A program made the position numbers and the translations under genes. Shown here in pieces: positions 36,569-45,657 of a stretch of 64,000 nucleotides of DNA (positions within the stretch are counted from its first letter, which is position 1; every line of letters starts with the position of its first letter). A model generated the notes under the pieces. It made no database searches, was not told the origin of the DNA, and was given only the letters and a program-made list of their open reading frames with translations. Origin of the DNA: Enhydrobacter aerosaccus (GTDB lineage Bacteria; Pseudomonadota; Alphaproteobacteria; Reyranellales; Reyranellaceae); the NCBI GenBank assembly GCA_903832005.1, contig CAIKZO010000074.1, forward strand, positions 34,857 to 98,856, in the 5' to 3' direction.

Positions 36569-37765
36569 ATGCGCCTGAATTCACATCCGAGCGGCCGCCA
36601 TTTCCTGCAAATTCCGGGGCCGACCAACGTGCCGGACCGAATTCTTCGCGCGATGGATTACCCGACGATCGATCACCGGGGTCCCGAGTTCAACGATTTG
36701 GCGAAGAAAATCCTCCGCAGCGTTCGGCAGGTTTTCCAGACAAAACAACCAGTTATCGTGTTTCCTGCATCTGGTACGGGAGCCTGGGAAGCAGCCCTCG
36801 TGAACGTCCTCTCGCCCGGCGACCAGGTGCTGATGTGGGAGACCGGCCACTTCGCTTCGCTTTGGAAGAAGATGGCCGACAAGCTTGGAATCAAATCCGA
36901 ATTCATGGGTGGAGACTGGCGCAAGCCGGCCGATCCAGCGGCCATCGAGAAGCGCCTGAAGGAAGACACCGGCCACACGATCAAGGCCGTCTGCATCGTC
37001 CACAACGAGACCTCGACCGGTGTGGTGAGCGACATCGGCGCCGTCCGGCGCGCCATCGACTCCGCCAAGCACCCCGCCCTGCTCCTCGTCGACACGATCT
37101 CCTCCCTGGGCTCGATCGACTATCGCCATGACGCCTGGGGCGTCGACGTGACCGTGGCCGGCTCGCAGAAGGGCCTGATGTTGCCGCCCGGCCTCTCCTT
37201 CAATGCCGTGAGCGAGAAGGCCATCACGGCGTCGAAGAACTCCAAGATGCTGAAATCGTTCTGGAACTGGGACGAGATGCTGTCGGTCAACGCCAACGGC
37301 TGGTTCCCCTACACACCGGCGACCAACCTGCTCTACGGGCTGAACGAGGCCTGCGACATGCTTCTGGAAGAAGGGCTGAGTTCCGTCTTTGCACGCCACG
37401 CCCGCCACGCCGAAGCAACACGCACGGCCGTCACCGCCTGGGGCCTGGAGATCCTGTGCAGCGATCCCACAGCCTATTCGGGTTCGCTCACGGCGATCGT
37501 CATGCCGGAGGGTCACGACGCCGACGCCTTCCGCAAGGTGGCGCTGGAGAACTTCAACATGTCGTTGGGCCAGGGTCTCAGCAAGGTGGCGGGCAAGGTC
37601 TTCCGTATCGGTCATCTCGGCGACTTCAACGACCTGATGCTGATGGGTGCGCTCTCGGGAGTCGAAATGGCGCTGGGCCTGGCAAAGGTGCCGCACAAGG
37701 CCGGCGGCGTGCAGGCCGCCCTTACCTATCTCCGCGACACCGCCCCGGGGGCGCGACAGGCGTAG
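36569..37765 (+). CDS. Class V aminotransferase (serine/alanine-glyoxylate type)
   Basis: A 398-residue PLP enzyme. It begins HFLQIPGPTNVPDRILRAMDYPTIDHRGPEF, the start typical of the alanine/serine-glyoxylate group. The PLP Lys is K201 in TVAGSQKGLMLPPG, and the pocket Asp is in LLLVDTISSLGSID. The C-terminal substrate Arg fits KVFRIGHLGDFN. It would transfer an amino group to glyoxylate, giving glycine. Divergent from the GntR regulator and the 2-hydroxyacid dehydrogenase, which suggests a shared glycolate/glyoxylate route. Confidence 0.9.
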   Translation: MRLNSHPSGRHFLQIPGPTNVPDRILRAMDYPTIDHRGPEFNDLAKKILRSVRQVFQTKQPVIVFPASGTGAWEAALVNVLSPGDQVLMWETGHFASLWKKMADKLGIKSEFMGGDWRKPADPAAIEKRLKEDTGHTIKAVCIVHNETSTGVVSDIGAVRRAIDSAKHPALLLVDTISSLGSIDYRHDAWGVDVTVAGSQKGLMLPPGLSFNAVSEKAITASKNSKMLKSFWNWDEMLSVNANGWFPYTPATNLLYGLNEACDMLLEEGLSSVFARHARHAEATRTAVTAWGLEILCSDPTAYSGSLTAIVMPEGHDADAFRKVALENFNMSLGQGLSKVAGKVFRIGHLGDFNDLMLMGALSGVEMALGLAKVPHKAGGVQAALTYLRDTAPGARQA

Positions 37766-37881
37766 GTCGGTCAGCCGAGGCTCTCGCCATTAAATAAATG
37801 GGAAAATAATGGAAAGTGCCGTCCGGCTGACCGGATGGCGCGTTCTGGCGGTGAGTCCATTTCCCAATATTGCTTATTACG

Positions 37882-37914
37882 CAATAAATGTCAATGCGAA
37901 AAAAGCATTTATTG
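37882..37914. repeat. Inverted repeat in an AT-rich leader before the Hint-protein gene
   Basis: CAATAAATG at 37882-37890 is repeated in exact reverse complement as CATTTATTG at 37906-37914, with 15 bases between. It lies in the 37766-38034 gap, clearly richer in A and T than the rest of the window from about 37785 to 37920. The gap holds no convincing gene. The repeat may be a regulator site or an RNA hairpin about 120 bases upstream of the next start. Confidence 0.5.
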
Positions 37915-38034
37915 GATATAGTTGCAGTGCAGCATGCCTGCGACGCATGGATGCACATCAACCGCTTTGGCTCCCTTTCCCCAAGGCAAAATGCTACCCG
38001 CACTCAGCGTGCAAGACATTTTGGGGGGAATCTG

Positions 38035-38736
38035 ATGTCATCACCAGCCAGCCTGCGCCGCACTCGGCGGAACTTGGTGAAGGCCGCCGGCCTTCTCGTG
38101 GGCGCGGTCGCGGCCGTTCCTGTGGCAAGCAAGAGCGCTTCGGCGCAATGGCATCATCATGGCGGCGGTGACGATGGTGGCGGAGGCGGAGGCGCCGCCT
38201 GCTTCCTGCGCGGCACCCGTATCAAGATCGCGAAAGGCTATCGCCGGATCGAAACCCTTGCCGTGGGCGATCTACTACCCACGCGTTTTGGCGGCCTGAG
38301 CCCAATCCGCAAGATCGACAGCTTCACTCTCCGCAAGGGCGACGCCGTCAAGGCGGTACGTGTCTCACGCTCCGCGCTCGACCACAACGTGCCCTCGGCC
38401 GACCTCGTGCTCACCGCGCCGCACGCGGTCTATGTGGACGGCGTGCTGGTCTCCATCGGCAACCTCGTGAATGGGGCAACCATCGCCGTGGAGGAGATCG
38501 AGGGCCAGTTCTTCCACATCGAACTCGACAAGCACGACGTGATCAACGCCGAAGGCGCGACCTGCGAATCGCTGTTGACCGCGTCGATGGCCCGTTGCGC
38601 ACCGCGCCTGGCGATCGACGGTGGCCGCAGCGAATTCAGGTCACGGCTGCGCAGTGCCCTGGCGGTCGTAGTCGACCGGCGCACGCCGCTCGACATCATC
38701 CGCGACAAGGTCGAAGAGCGAAGCCTCTCGCTCTAA
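38035..38736 (+). CDS. Exported Hint-domain protein (Hint_2 type)
   Basis: A 233-residue protein. It has a twin-arginine signal ([22 protein letters not shown], residues 8-29) with likely cleavage after ASA at 37. Then comes a His/Gly/Asp-rich linker ([14 protein letters not shown]). From Cys56 it matches the Hedgehog/intein Hint_2 fold: [27 protein letters not shown] and, later, [24 protein letters not shown]. Cys56 would be the autocatalytic nucleophile. About 60 residues follow the core. GGGGGG lies before the ATG at 38035; an upstream ATG at 37888 reads through the AT-rich leader and is unlikely. Function is unknown; self-processing in the periplasm is possible. Confidence 0.75.
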   Translation: MSSPASLRRTRRNLVKAAGLLVGAVAAVPVASKSASAQWHHHGGGDDGGGGGGAACFLRGTRIKIAKGYRRIETLAVGDLLPTRFGGLSPIRKIDSFTLRKGDAVKAVRVSRSALDHNVPSADLVLTAPHAVYVDGVLVSIGNLVNGATIAVEEIEGQFFHIELDKHDVINAEGATCESLLTASMARCAPRLAIDGGRSEFRSRLRSALAVVVDRRTPLDIIRDKVEERSLSL

Positions 38737-39695
38737 CGCAACAGACAGGCGACGTGATGGCCGGGCGCGACCTCGCGCAGCGGCGGTGACGTCACCTTGC
38801 ACTCGGCCTTCGCGTAGGGGCAGCGCGTGTGGAAGTGGCAGCCGGGCGGCGGATTGGCCGGGCTGGGCACGTCGCCCTGCACGGTCGCGCGACGCTTGCG
38901 CCGGCGCTTCGGATCGGGCGCGGTCGCGGCCGACAGCAGCGCTTCCGTGTAGGGATGGAGCGGCGTCGAGAACAGCGTGCGCTTGTCGGTGAGTTCGACG
39001 ATGCGGCCGAGGTACATCACGGCGATGCGATGGCTGATGTGCCGCATCACCGCCAGATCGTGGCTGATGAAGAGATAGGCCAGGCCCAACTCCTCCTGCA
39101 GGTCGATCAGCAGGTTCAGCACCTGCGCCTGCACTGACACGTCGAGCGCCGACACCGGCTCGTCCGCCACGATCACGTCGGGACTGACCGACAAAGCCTT
39201 GGCGATGCCCAGCCGCTGGCGCTGGCCGCCCGAGAATTCGTGCGCGTACTTGCGCATCGCATCGGGCCGCAACCCTACCCGCTCGAACAGGCGGGCGACC
39301 CTCTCGTCGCGCTCCCTGCCCTTGGCGATGCCGAAATTCTCCAGCGGCTCGCCGACGATGGTGCCGGCCGACAGGCGCGGGTTCATGGAGGAGTACGGAT
39401 CCTGGAAGATCGTCTGGATGCGCTTGCGATGCGGCCACATCGCCGCGGGCTTCAGGGCCGTGATGTCGGTGCCGCCCAGCACGATCTTGCCGGACGTGGG
39501 CTCCATCAGCTTCAGCACGGTCTTGCCGATCGTCGACTTGCCGCAACCCGATTCGCCCACCAGCCCCAGCGTCTCGCCTCGCGCGATGGTGAAACTCACG
39601 CAGTCGACCGCCCGCACGGCGCCGACCTGCCGCTGCAGCAGGCCGCCATAGATCGGGAAATGCTTCACCAGATCGCTGACCTCGAGGACGCTCAC
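38733..39695 (-). CDS. Dipeptide/oligopeptide-type ABC transporter ATP-binding protein (DppF/OppF type)
   Basis: A 320-residue ATPase. Walker [10 protein letters not shown] is near residue 53, the signature is [15 protein letters not shown], and Walker B is [16 protein letters not shown]. The family-specific C-terminal Cys motif for an Fe-S cluster is [13 protein letters not shown] start it at the GTG at 39695, which overlaps the partner ATPase stop by GTGA. It pairs with the next gene upstream to power the importer. It ends overlapping the tail of the converging Hint gene by four bases. Confidence 0.9.
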   Translation of the reverse strand: MSVLEVSDLVKHFPIYGGLLQRQVGAVRAVDCVSFTIARGETLGLVGESGCGKSTIGKTVLKLMEPTSGKIVLGGTDITALKPAAMWPHRKRIQTIFQDPYSSMNPRLSAGTIVGEPLENFGIAKGRERDERVARLFERVGLRPDAMRKYAHEFSGGQRQRLGIAKALSVSPDVIVADEPVSALDVSVQAQVLNLLIDLQEELGLAYLFISHDLAVMRHISHRIAVMYLGRIVELTDKRTLFSTPLHPYTEALLSAATAPDPKRRRKRRATVQGDVPSPANPPPGCHFHTRCPYAKAECKVTSPPLREVAPGHHVACLLR

Positions 39696-40678
39696 GGCCG
39701 GGCCTCCCAGCAAGCGACGGTGTGGCCCCCGCCCGCATCGACAACGGGCGGCGCTGTGGTGCGGCAACGGTCGGTGGCGAGGCCACAGCGCGAGGCAAAG
39801 GCGCAGCCCACGATCGGCTGGGTGAGGCGTGGCACGAGGCCCGGGATCTCCTGCAGGCGCGGCCGGCGGCCATCGCTCTCGGCATCGACGTCGAGGCGTG
39901 GGATCGCGGCCATCAGCCCACGCGTGTAGGGATGCAGCGGCCGCTCGAACAGCGCGTCGACCGGCGCCTCCTCGACCTTGCGGCCGGCATACATCACCAC
40001 CACCCGCTCCGCCGTCTCGGCGACCACGCCGAGATCGTGCGTGATCAGCACAATGGCGGTGCCGGTCTTCTCCTTGAGCTCCAGCATCAGGTCGAGGATC
40101 TGCGCCTGGATGGTGACGTCGAGCGCGGTCGTGGGCTCGTCGGCAATCAGCACCTGCGGATCGCAGCTCAGCGCCATGGCGATCATGACCCGCTGGCGCA
40201 TGCCGCCCGACAATTGATGCGGATATTCGTCGATCCGGCGGCGGGAATCGGCGATACGCACGAGGTCCAGCATCTCGCGGGCGCGCTCGCGCGCCTGCTT
40301 CCACGAGACGTCGAGGTGGCGCACCACGTTCTCGGCGATCTGTGTGCCGACCGTCAGGACCGGATTGAGGCTGGTCATCGGCTCCTGAAAGATCATCGAG
40401 ATGCGGTGCCCGCGCAGCCGCTTCATCTCACGCTCGCCCAGGGTCGCGAGGTCGTTGCCCTCGAAATGGATCGAGCCCGAGGCGATGCGTCCGGTCTCGG
40501 GCGGGATCAGCCGCAGGATCGAGAGCGCCGTCACCGACTTGCCACAGCCCGACTCGCCCACGATGCCCAGCGTCTCGCCGCGCGCCACGTCGAACGACAC
40601 GCCGTCGACTGCGCGCACGACACCGTCCAGCGTGCTGAACTGGGTGCAGAGATCGCGCACCTCGAGCAGGGCCGTCAC
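39692..40678 (-). CDS. Dipeptide/oligopeptide-type ABC transporter ATP-binding protein (DppD/OppD type)
   Basis: A 328-residue ATPase starting at the GTG at 40678 (GTGA overlap with the permease stop). Walker A is GESGCGKSV, the signature [15 protein letters not shown] and Walker [17 protein letters not shown]. The C-terminal OppD-type motif [14 protein letters not shown] is present. The Walker A loop ends in Ser-Val rather than Ser-Thr, which is common in OppD proteins. Confidence 0.9.
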   Translation of the reverse strand: MTALLEVRDLCTQFSTLDGVVRAVDGVSFDVARGETLGIVGESGCGKSVTALSILRLIPPETGRIASGSIHFEGNDLATLGEREMKRLRGHRISMIFQEPMTSLNPVLTVGTQIAENVVRHLDVSWKQARERAREMLDLVRIADSRRRIDEYPHQLSGGMRQRVMIAMALSCDPQVLIADEPTTALDVTIQAQILDLMLELKEKTGTAIVLITHDLGVVAETAERVVVMYAGRKVEEAPVDALFERPLHPYTRGLMAAIPRLDVDAESDGRRPRLQEIPGLVPRLTQPIVGCAFASRCGLATDRCRTTAPPVVDAGGGHTVACWEARP

Positions 40679-41544
40679 AGCCGCCTCGCCAGGCGCGGGT
40701 CGAGACGATCGCGCAGTCCGTCGCCCAGCAGGTTGACTGCGAGCACGGTCGTCGCGAGGAACGCGCCGGGGATCAGGATCGTCCACGGCGCGATCTGAAA
40801 GAAAGTGCGGCCCTGGGCGATGATATTGCCCCAGCTCGGGATCTCGGGCGGCACGCCGGCGCCCAGGAACGAGAGGCCCGCCTCGATCAGCATGGCCGAG
40901 GCGCAGACATAGGTCGACTGGACGATCAGCGGCGCCAGGGTGTTGGGCAGAACGTGGCGCAGCAGCAGCTTGGCGTTGCGCGTGCCGCCGGCGATGGCGC
41001 TTTCGATATAGGGCTGGCTGCGGATCGACAGGACGATGGCACGCACCACGCGCACGACGCGAGGCACCTCGGGAATGACGATGGCCACGATCACGATGCC
41101 GAGGCCGGGCCGTGTGAGCGTGATCAGCGCGATCGCCAGCAGGATGGAAGGGATCGCCATCACCCCGTCCATGATGCGCATGACGAAGCCATCGAGGCGG
41201 CGGAAATAGCCGCAGGCCAAACCGAGTATGAGGCCGAGCGCGCTGGAGATCGCCGCCACGGAGAGGCCGACGATCAGCGACACACGCGAGCCGTAGATGG
41301 TGCGCGCGAACACGTCGCGGCCGAACTGGTCGGTGCCGAACCACCAGCGCTCCGAGGGCGGACGCAGCCGGTTGACCGGCGCGATCTTGAGCGGATTGCC
41401 GACGAAATACGGCCCGACAACCGCGATCGCGATCAACACGATCAGAAGCACCGCGCCGATGGCGATGGTCGGATTGCGCCGGATCGCCGAACCCAGCGAG
41501 AAGCGCCGGGGCGCCAGAGGAAGATCGTCGGTGATCGCGACCAT
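40675..41544 (-). CDS. Dipeptide-type ABC transporter permease (DppC type)
   Basis: A 289-residue protein with the DppC N-terminal segment ([24 protein letters not shown]). It then has [29 protein letters not shown], the diagnostic loop of this permease. The EAA loop is [30 protein letters not shown]. It lies between DppB (one base gap) and DppD (4-base overlap). Confidence 0.92.
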   Translation of the reverse strand: MVAITDDLPLAPRRFSLGSAIRRNPTIAIGAVLLIVLIAIAVVGPYFVGNPLKIAPVNRLRPPSERWWFGTDQFGRDVFARTIYGSRVSLIVGLSVAAISSALGLILGLACGYFRRLDGFVMRIMDGVMAIPSILLAIALITLTRPGLGIVIVAIVIPEVPRVVRVVRAIVLSIRSQPYIESAIAGGTRNAKLLLRHVLPNTLAPLIVQSTYVCASAMLIEAGLSFLGAGVPPEIPSWGNIIAQGRTFFQIAPWTILIPGAFLATTVLAVNLLGDGLRDRLDPRLARRL

Positions 41545-41545
41545 G

Positions 41546-42487
41546 TCAGTACCGGATCCGCGGATCGAGGAAGGCGTAGGAGATGTCGATCAGCAGGTTC
41601 AGGAACACCTTGGCCGCCGCGAAGACCAGGATCAACCCCTGCACGATCGGGTAATCGCGCTTCAGCACCGCATCGACGGTGAGCCGGCCGAGGCCCGGGA
41701 TATTGAACACGGTCTCCGTGATCACCACGCCCGAGATCAGCAGCGCAATGCCGATGCCGATCACGGTGACGATCGGCACCGAGGCGTTCTTCAGCGCATG
41801 CAGCAGCAGCACGCGGTCGGTCGCCAGGCCCTTGGCGTTGGCGGTGCGGATATAGTCCTGCTGCAGCACCTCCAGCATCGAGGCACGGGTGACCCGCGCG
41901 ATCAGCGCCATGTAGGTGATGCCGAGCGCCATCGACGGCAGGATCAGGCTCTGGGCGAACGGCCACAGCCCTCCTGCGATCGGCTGGTAGCCCTGCACCG
42001 GCAGGAGCTGCCATTGCATGGCAAAGAAATAGATCAGCACATAGGCCAGCACGAAGGCTGGCACGGCGAAGCCCAGGACGGCGAAGCCCATCACCAGCCG
42101 GTCGACCAGCTTGCGCGCCTTCCACGCCGCCAGGACGCCGATCGGCACGGCCATCGCAACGGAAACAAACAGCGTGGCAAGCGTCAGCGCCGCCGTCGGC
42201 TCGAGCCGCTGCGCGATCAGCCGCGTCACCGGAAGATTGGAGAAGACCGACTCGCCCAGGTCGCCGTGCAGCAGGCCCCAGACCCAGAGCAGGAACTGCT
42301 CGACCACCGGCCGGTCGAGCCCGAGCTTGGCGCGCACGGCTGCGATCGTCTCGCTGGTCGCATCGTCGCCGGCGATGATCGCGGCAGGATCACCGGGCGC
42401 GAAGCGCAACAGAAAGAACACGAACAGCGCCACCACTGCCATGACCGGCAGGACGGCAAAGACGCGGCGGGCGATGTAAGCAGTCAT
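41546..42487 (-). CDS. Dipeptide-type ABC transporter permease (DppB type)
   Basis: A 313-residue protein starting MTAYIARRVFAVLPVMAVVALFVFFLLRFAPGDPA, the typical DppB first segment with the GDPA motif. The EAA loop is DYIRTANAKGLATDRVLLLHALKNASVPIVT. The ATG at 42487 is the start. A palindromic repeat fills the 64 bases between it and the binding-protein gene and could lower expression of the membrane genes. Confidence 0.92.
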   Translation of the reverse strand: MTAYIARRVFAVLPVMAVVALFVFFLLRFAPGDPAAIIAGDDATSETIAAVRAKLGLDRPVVEQFLLWVWGLLHGDLGESVFSNLPVTRLIAQRLEPTAALTLATLFVSVAMAVPIGVLAAWKARKLVDRLVMGFAVLGFAVPAFVLAYVLIYFFAMQWQLLPVQGYQPIAGGLWPFAQSLILPSMALGITYMALIARVTRASMLEVLQQDYIRTANAKGLATDRVLLLHALKNASVPIVTVIGIGIALLISGVVITETVFNIPGLGRLTVDAVLKRDYPIVQGLILVFAAAKVFLNLLIDISYAFLDPRIRY

Positions 42488-42489
42488 GA

Positions 42490-42551
42490 CGGCAACGCCG
42501 TCACCCTGAGCGAAGCGCAGCGGAGCCGAAGGGCCTCGACGAGCTCGCTCG
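42490..42551. repeat. Palindromic repeat related to the CCGAGCG/CCTGAGCGAAGC family
   Basis: The gap between the peptide-binding-protein gene and the permease gene contains GTCACCCTGAGCGAAGCGCA and then CGGAGCCGAAGGGCC. Two small hairpins are visible: GACGGCAACGCCGTC and GACGAGCTCGCTCGTC. The middle is of the same dispersed type as the element at 179-268. Both sit directly downstream of a binding-protein gene, where such hairpins often stabilise the upstream mRNA. Confidence 0.6.
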
Positions 42552-44123
42552 TCATTTCTTCGTAATGCCCCACAGCACGGCGAGTCCGGTATTGGGCACG
42601 ATGCCGTCGATACGATCGGCGCGATAAGCGAGCGGCGTATCCCACTGGCCGAAAGGAATGAACACGACGTCGTCCATGGCGCGCGCCTGCAGATCCGTGG
42701 CGATCTTCTTGCGCTCGGCCTCGTCGGACGCCATGCCGAAGGCGTTGCGCAGCTTCTCGATCTCGGGATCGCACGGCCAACCGAACGGAGTCTTGTCGCA
42801 GGCCGCGCCCAGCCAGGTGTGCAGCACCGGGTTGGAGGAGCCGACGCCGCCCGACGTGGTGACGAAGATGTTCCAGCCGCCCTGGTTCGCCGGATTCTTG
42901 TTGGCACGCCGTGTCACGACCGAGCCCCAGTCCATCGACTGCACGTCGACATTGAGCCCCGCATCACGCATGGCCTCGATCAACACCTGCGTGGCCGGGG
43001 TGATCGTGGCGTGGTCGGTGGCGGCGAGCACGGTGATCGGCTCGCCCTTGTAGCCCGCCTCCTTCATCAGCTGGCCGGCCTTCTTGGGATTGTATTCCTT
43101 CATCCACTGCGTGCCGCCGGCGTTTTCATACGGGCCGCCGCAGGTCAGCAGGCCGGGACAGACCTTGTAGTATTTCGGGTCACCCACGATCGCGCGCAGA
43201 TAGTCCTCCTGGTTGACCAGGTAGTACATCGCCTGTCGCATCTTGATGTTGTCGAACGGCGGCACCGCGTGGTTGAGGCGGATCATGCCCTGCGTGCTGT
43301 CGATCTTGCCGGTCTTCAGCAACTTGACGCCCTTGGCCTTCTCGAGGATCGGCAGGAAGTCGTTGTTGGGCGCCTCGTAGAAGTCGATCTCGCCGTTGAT
43401 CAGCGCCGACATCGCCGTCTGCGGGTCGGCGATCCAGAGCAGTTCGATGCGGTCGACGCCCGGGATCTTGCCGCCGGCAAAGCTCGAGGGCGGCTCGCTG
43501 CGCGGCTTGTAGTCCTTGTTCTTCAGATAGACGGCCTTGCTGCCCGGCACCCACTGGTCCTTGGCAAAGATGTAGGGACCGGAGCCGACCGACTCCTTCA
43601 CCTGCGTATTGGGATCGGTCAGCGCATCCTTCTCGCGCATGATCGCCGCGATCGAGCTGCCGCTTTTGCCCAGCGATTCCAGCACCATGCCGTAGGGCTC
43701 GCGCAGGTCCATGGTGAAGGTCTTGTCGTCGACCGCTTTCATGTCGGTGACGTAGCCCATCAGGCGCATGCCGACGCCGTCCTTGCCGCCCCAGCGCTTT
43801 AGCGACGCGATGACATCCTTGGTCGTGACCGGCGAGCCGTCATGGAACTTGAGCCCGTCGCGCAAGGTGAATTTGTAGTGCAGGCGGTCGGGGCTGATCT
43901 CGTAGGTGTCGACCATCTGCGGGTGCGGCTTCTGGTCGGCGTCGTTGCCGAACAGCGTGTCGTAGACCAGCGCGCCATGGATGTTGGCGATCGTCTGGGT
44001 CGTCCAGACCGGGTCGATCACCCGCACGTCGGCATGCATGACCGCGCGCAGCACCTTCTCCTGCGCCATCGCGTGCAGCGGCAGAACGAGTGCGAGCAGA
44101 ACGCCAAGAATTCGGAGTGTCAT
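42552..44123 (-). CDS. Peptide/solute-binding protein of a dipeptide-type ABC transporter (SBP_bac_5)
   Basis: A 523-residue protein with a signal peptide (MTLRILGVLLALVLPLHAMAQ). The mature region has ALVYDTLFGNDADQKPHPQMVDTYEISPDRLHYKFTLRDGLKFHDGSPVTTKDVIASLKRW, the hallmark of the DppA/OppA family. It initiates the five-gene transporter operon that follows. Ligands of this family range from peptides to opines, nickel and cyclic compounds. The M81 peptidase just upstream suggests a peptide or cyclic peptide. Confidence 0.92.
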   Translation of the reverse strand: MTLRILGVLLALVLPLHAMAQEKVLRAVMHADVRVIDPVWTTQTIANIHGALVYDTLFGNDADQKPHPQMVDTYEISPDRLHYKFTLRDGLKFHDGSPVTTKDVIASLKRWGGKDGVGMRLMGYVTDMKAVDDKTFTMDLREPYGMVLESLGKSGSSIAAIMREKDALTDPNTQVKESVGSGPYIFAKDQWVPGSKAVYLKNKDYKPRSEPPSSFAGGKIPGVDRIELLWIADPQTAMSALINGEIDFYEAPNNDFLPILEKAKGVKLLKTGKIDSTQGMIRLNHAVPPFDNIKMRQAMYYLVNQEDYLRAIVGDPKYYKVCPGLLTCGGPYENAGGTQWMKEYNPKKAGQLMKEAGYKGEPITVLAATDHATITPATQVLIEAMRDAGLNVDVQSMDWGSVVTRRANKNPANQGGWNIFVTTSGGVGSSNPVLHTWLGAACDKTPFGWPCDPEIEKLRNAFGMASDEAERKKIATDLQARAMDDVVFIPFGQWDTPLAYRADRIDGIVPNTGLAVLWGITKK

Positions 44124-44176
44124 GCTTTCCCCTCAGCAAGATTCATGCAGAGCGTATGCGACGGCCTGGTGCGGCG

Positions 44177-45649
44177 CTAGAAAATAAGCCCGCGCGGTTT
44201 CGCGTCGGCATCGAGCGGCCAGATCGGGCGCTCGACCTTGGTGTAGGCGATCTTGGCCGGATCGCGCTTCAGCGGCCCGTCCGAATCGACATAGATCACC
44301 TTCTTGGCAATCGGGCCGAAGGCCGCCATGAAATGGTTCGTCGACTTCACCACGACGATCTTCTTCTGCGCGGGGTCGATACCAACGTTGGTGAAGAGCT
44401 CGAGGCCCAGCGCTTGCGTGCGATTGTCGATCAGGACGGCATCGACGCCGCCGATCCGCACCGCCGCACAATTGCCGACCGGCACTTGCGTCGGCCCAAA
44501 GCTCTGCCAGGCGTCGCGCTTCAGCCCGATGACTTCGACCTCGGCATCGATCGGCAGGCCCGAGGTCACGGCGATCTTGCCACCGAAGCGCAGGTTGATT
44601 TTCGCGCCCAGCCCGGCGTCGAAGCAGATGCGCACGGCGATGGGGTCCCAGATCGGCCCAAGGCAGGCATTCTCGACATTGCGCTCGATCAGGTGGCGCA
44701 GGATGTCGGTATTGTCGGTCGGTGCCCCGCCGCCGGCATTGTCGGCCGGATCGGCGATCACCACCGGCAGGTCGTTGAAGGCCACGCCCTCGGCGATGCC
44801 GCCCTTCACGTCGAAATACTGCGGCCGCGTCTTGCCGCGCAGGCTCACCAACTCCTCGCCCAGCTTGGTGGCGAGCGCGTCGGCCTTCTGCTTGTCGCCA
44901 TCGGCGATCACCAGCACGCGCGTGCCGATCTCCGCCACGTCGCCGTACGGGAAGCAGTGCGCGATCGAGACCGAGAGGATGCCGTCCTTGCCTTCCATCG
45001 CCATGATGCGGTCGACCAGGCCGCGCATTGGCTGGATCGTGGTCGGATAGCTCTGGATCTGGCGACAATCGTAGACCGACGTCACCGGCTTGATCTGGCC
45101 GCGCAAGGTCGCCAGCACCAGCGTGAGCACGTCGTCGGCGCGCTCGACCACGTCGGTATGCGGAAACTCCTTGTAGAGCACGGTGATGTCGGCCTTCGAC
45201 AGGCGCTTCAGCGTCAGATGGCAATGCGGGTCGAGTTCGACGCCGATCACGCATGTCGGCCCGACGATCTCGCGGCAGCGCTCGACGATGTCGCCTTCGA
45301 CGTCGTCATAGCCGTGCGCCACCATGGCGCCATGCAGGCCGAGCAGCAGCCCGTCGACCGGCATCGCGGCCTTGAGCTGGTCCAAGATCTCGTCGCGCAT
45401 GAACTCGTAGTCGGCGCGGTTGGTCGTGCCGGCAGGACTGGCGGCAAAGCAGCTGCCCTCGATCAGCTCGAACCCCTCCTTCTTCGCCCGTGCGCGGCCC
45501 ACGAACAGCGGCGCGGTGCACATGCGCGGCGCATCGGTCGGATGTTCGCCCGGCCGGAAGAAGACCGACTCCTTGTAATTCTGCAGGCTGGTCGGCAGCG
45601 GCGAGAAAGTATTGGTCTCGGTGGCGAGCGTAGCGGTGAACAGACGCAT
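44177..45649 (-). CDS. M81-family metallopeptidase (MlrC-like)
   Basis: A 490-residue protein. It opens MRLFTATLATETNTFSPLPTSLQNY, the usual M81 start containing ETNTFSP. It has LLLGLHGAMVAHGYDDVEGDIVERCR, a metal-binding pattern of the family (His-Gly-Ala-Met), and later VVIADPADNAGGGAPTDNTDILRHLI. MlrC of Sphingomonas cleaves linear microcystin pieces; other members are uncharacterised. The ATG at 45649 has AAGGATCATC upstream. It is expressed with the deacetylase gene (8-base gap) and the peptide-type ABC operon downstream. Confidence 0.88.
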   Translation of the reverse strand: MRLFTATLATETNTFSPLPTSLQNYKESVFFRPGEHPTDAPRMCTAPLFVGRARAKKEGFELIEGSCFAASPAGTTNRADYEFMRDEILDQLKAAMPVDGLLLGLHGAMVAHGYDDVEGDIVERCREIVGPTCVIGVELDPHCHLTLKRLSKADITVLYKEFPHTDVVERADDVLTLVLATLRGQIKPVTSVYDCRQIQSYPTTIQPMRGLVDRIMAMEGKDGILSVSIAHCFPYGDVAEIGTRVLVIADGDKQKADALATKLGEELVSLRGKTRPQYFDVKGGIAEGVAFNDLPVVIADPADNAGGGAPTDNTDILRHLIERNVENACLGPIWDPIAVRICFDAGLGAKINLRFGGKIAVTSGLPIDAEVEVIGLKRDAWQSFGPTQVPVGNCAAVRIGGVDAVLIDNRTQALGLELFTNVGIDPAQKKIVVVKSTNHFMAAFGPIAKKVIYVDSDGPLKRDPAKIAYTKVERPIWPLDADAKPRGLIF

Positions 45650-45657
45650 GATGATCC

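Noticed and set aside
37809..38171. Open frame through the AT-rich leader (120 codons)
   Set aside because: It overlaps the Tat signal of the Hint protein in another frame and has no family features.
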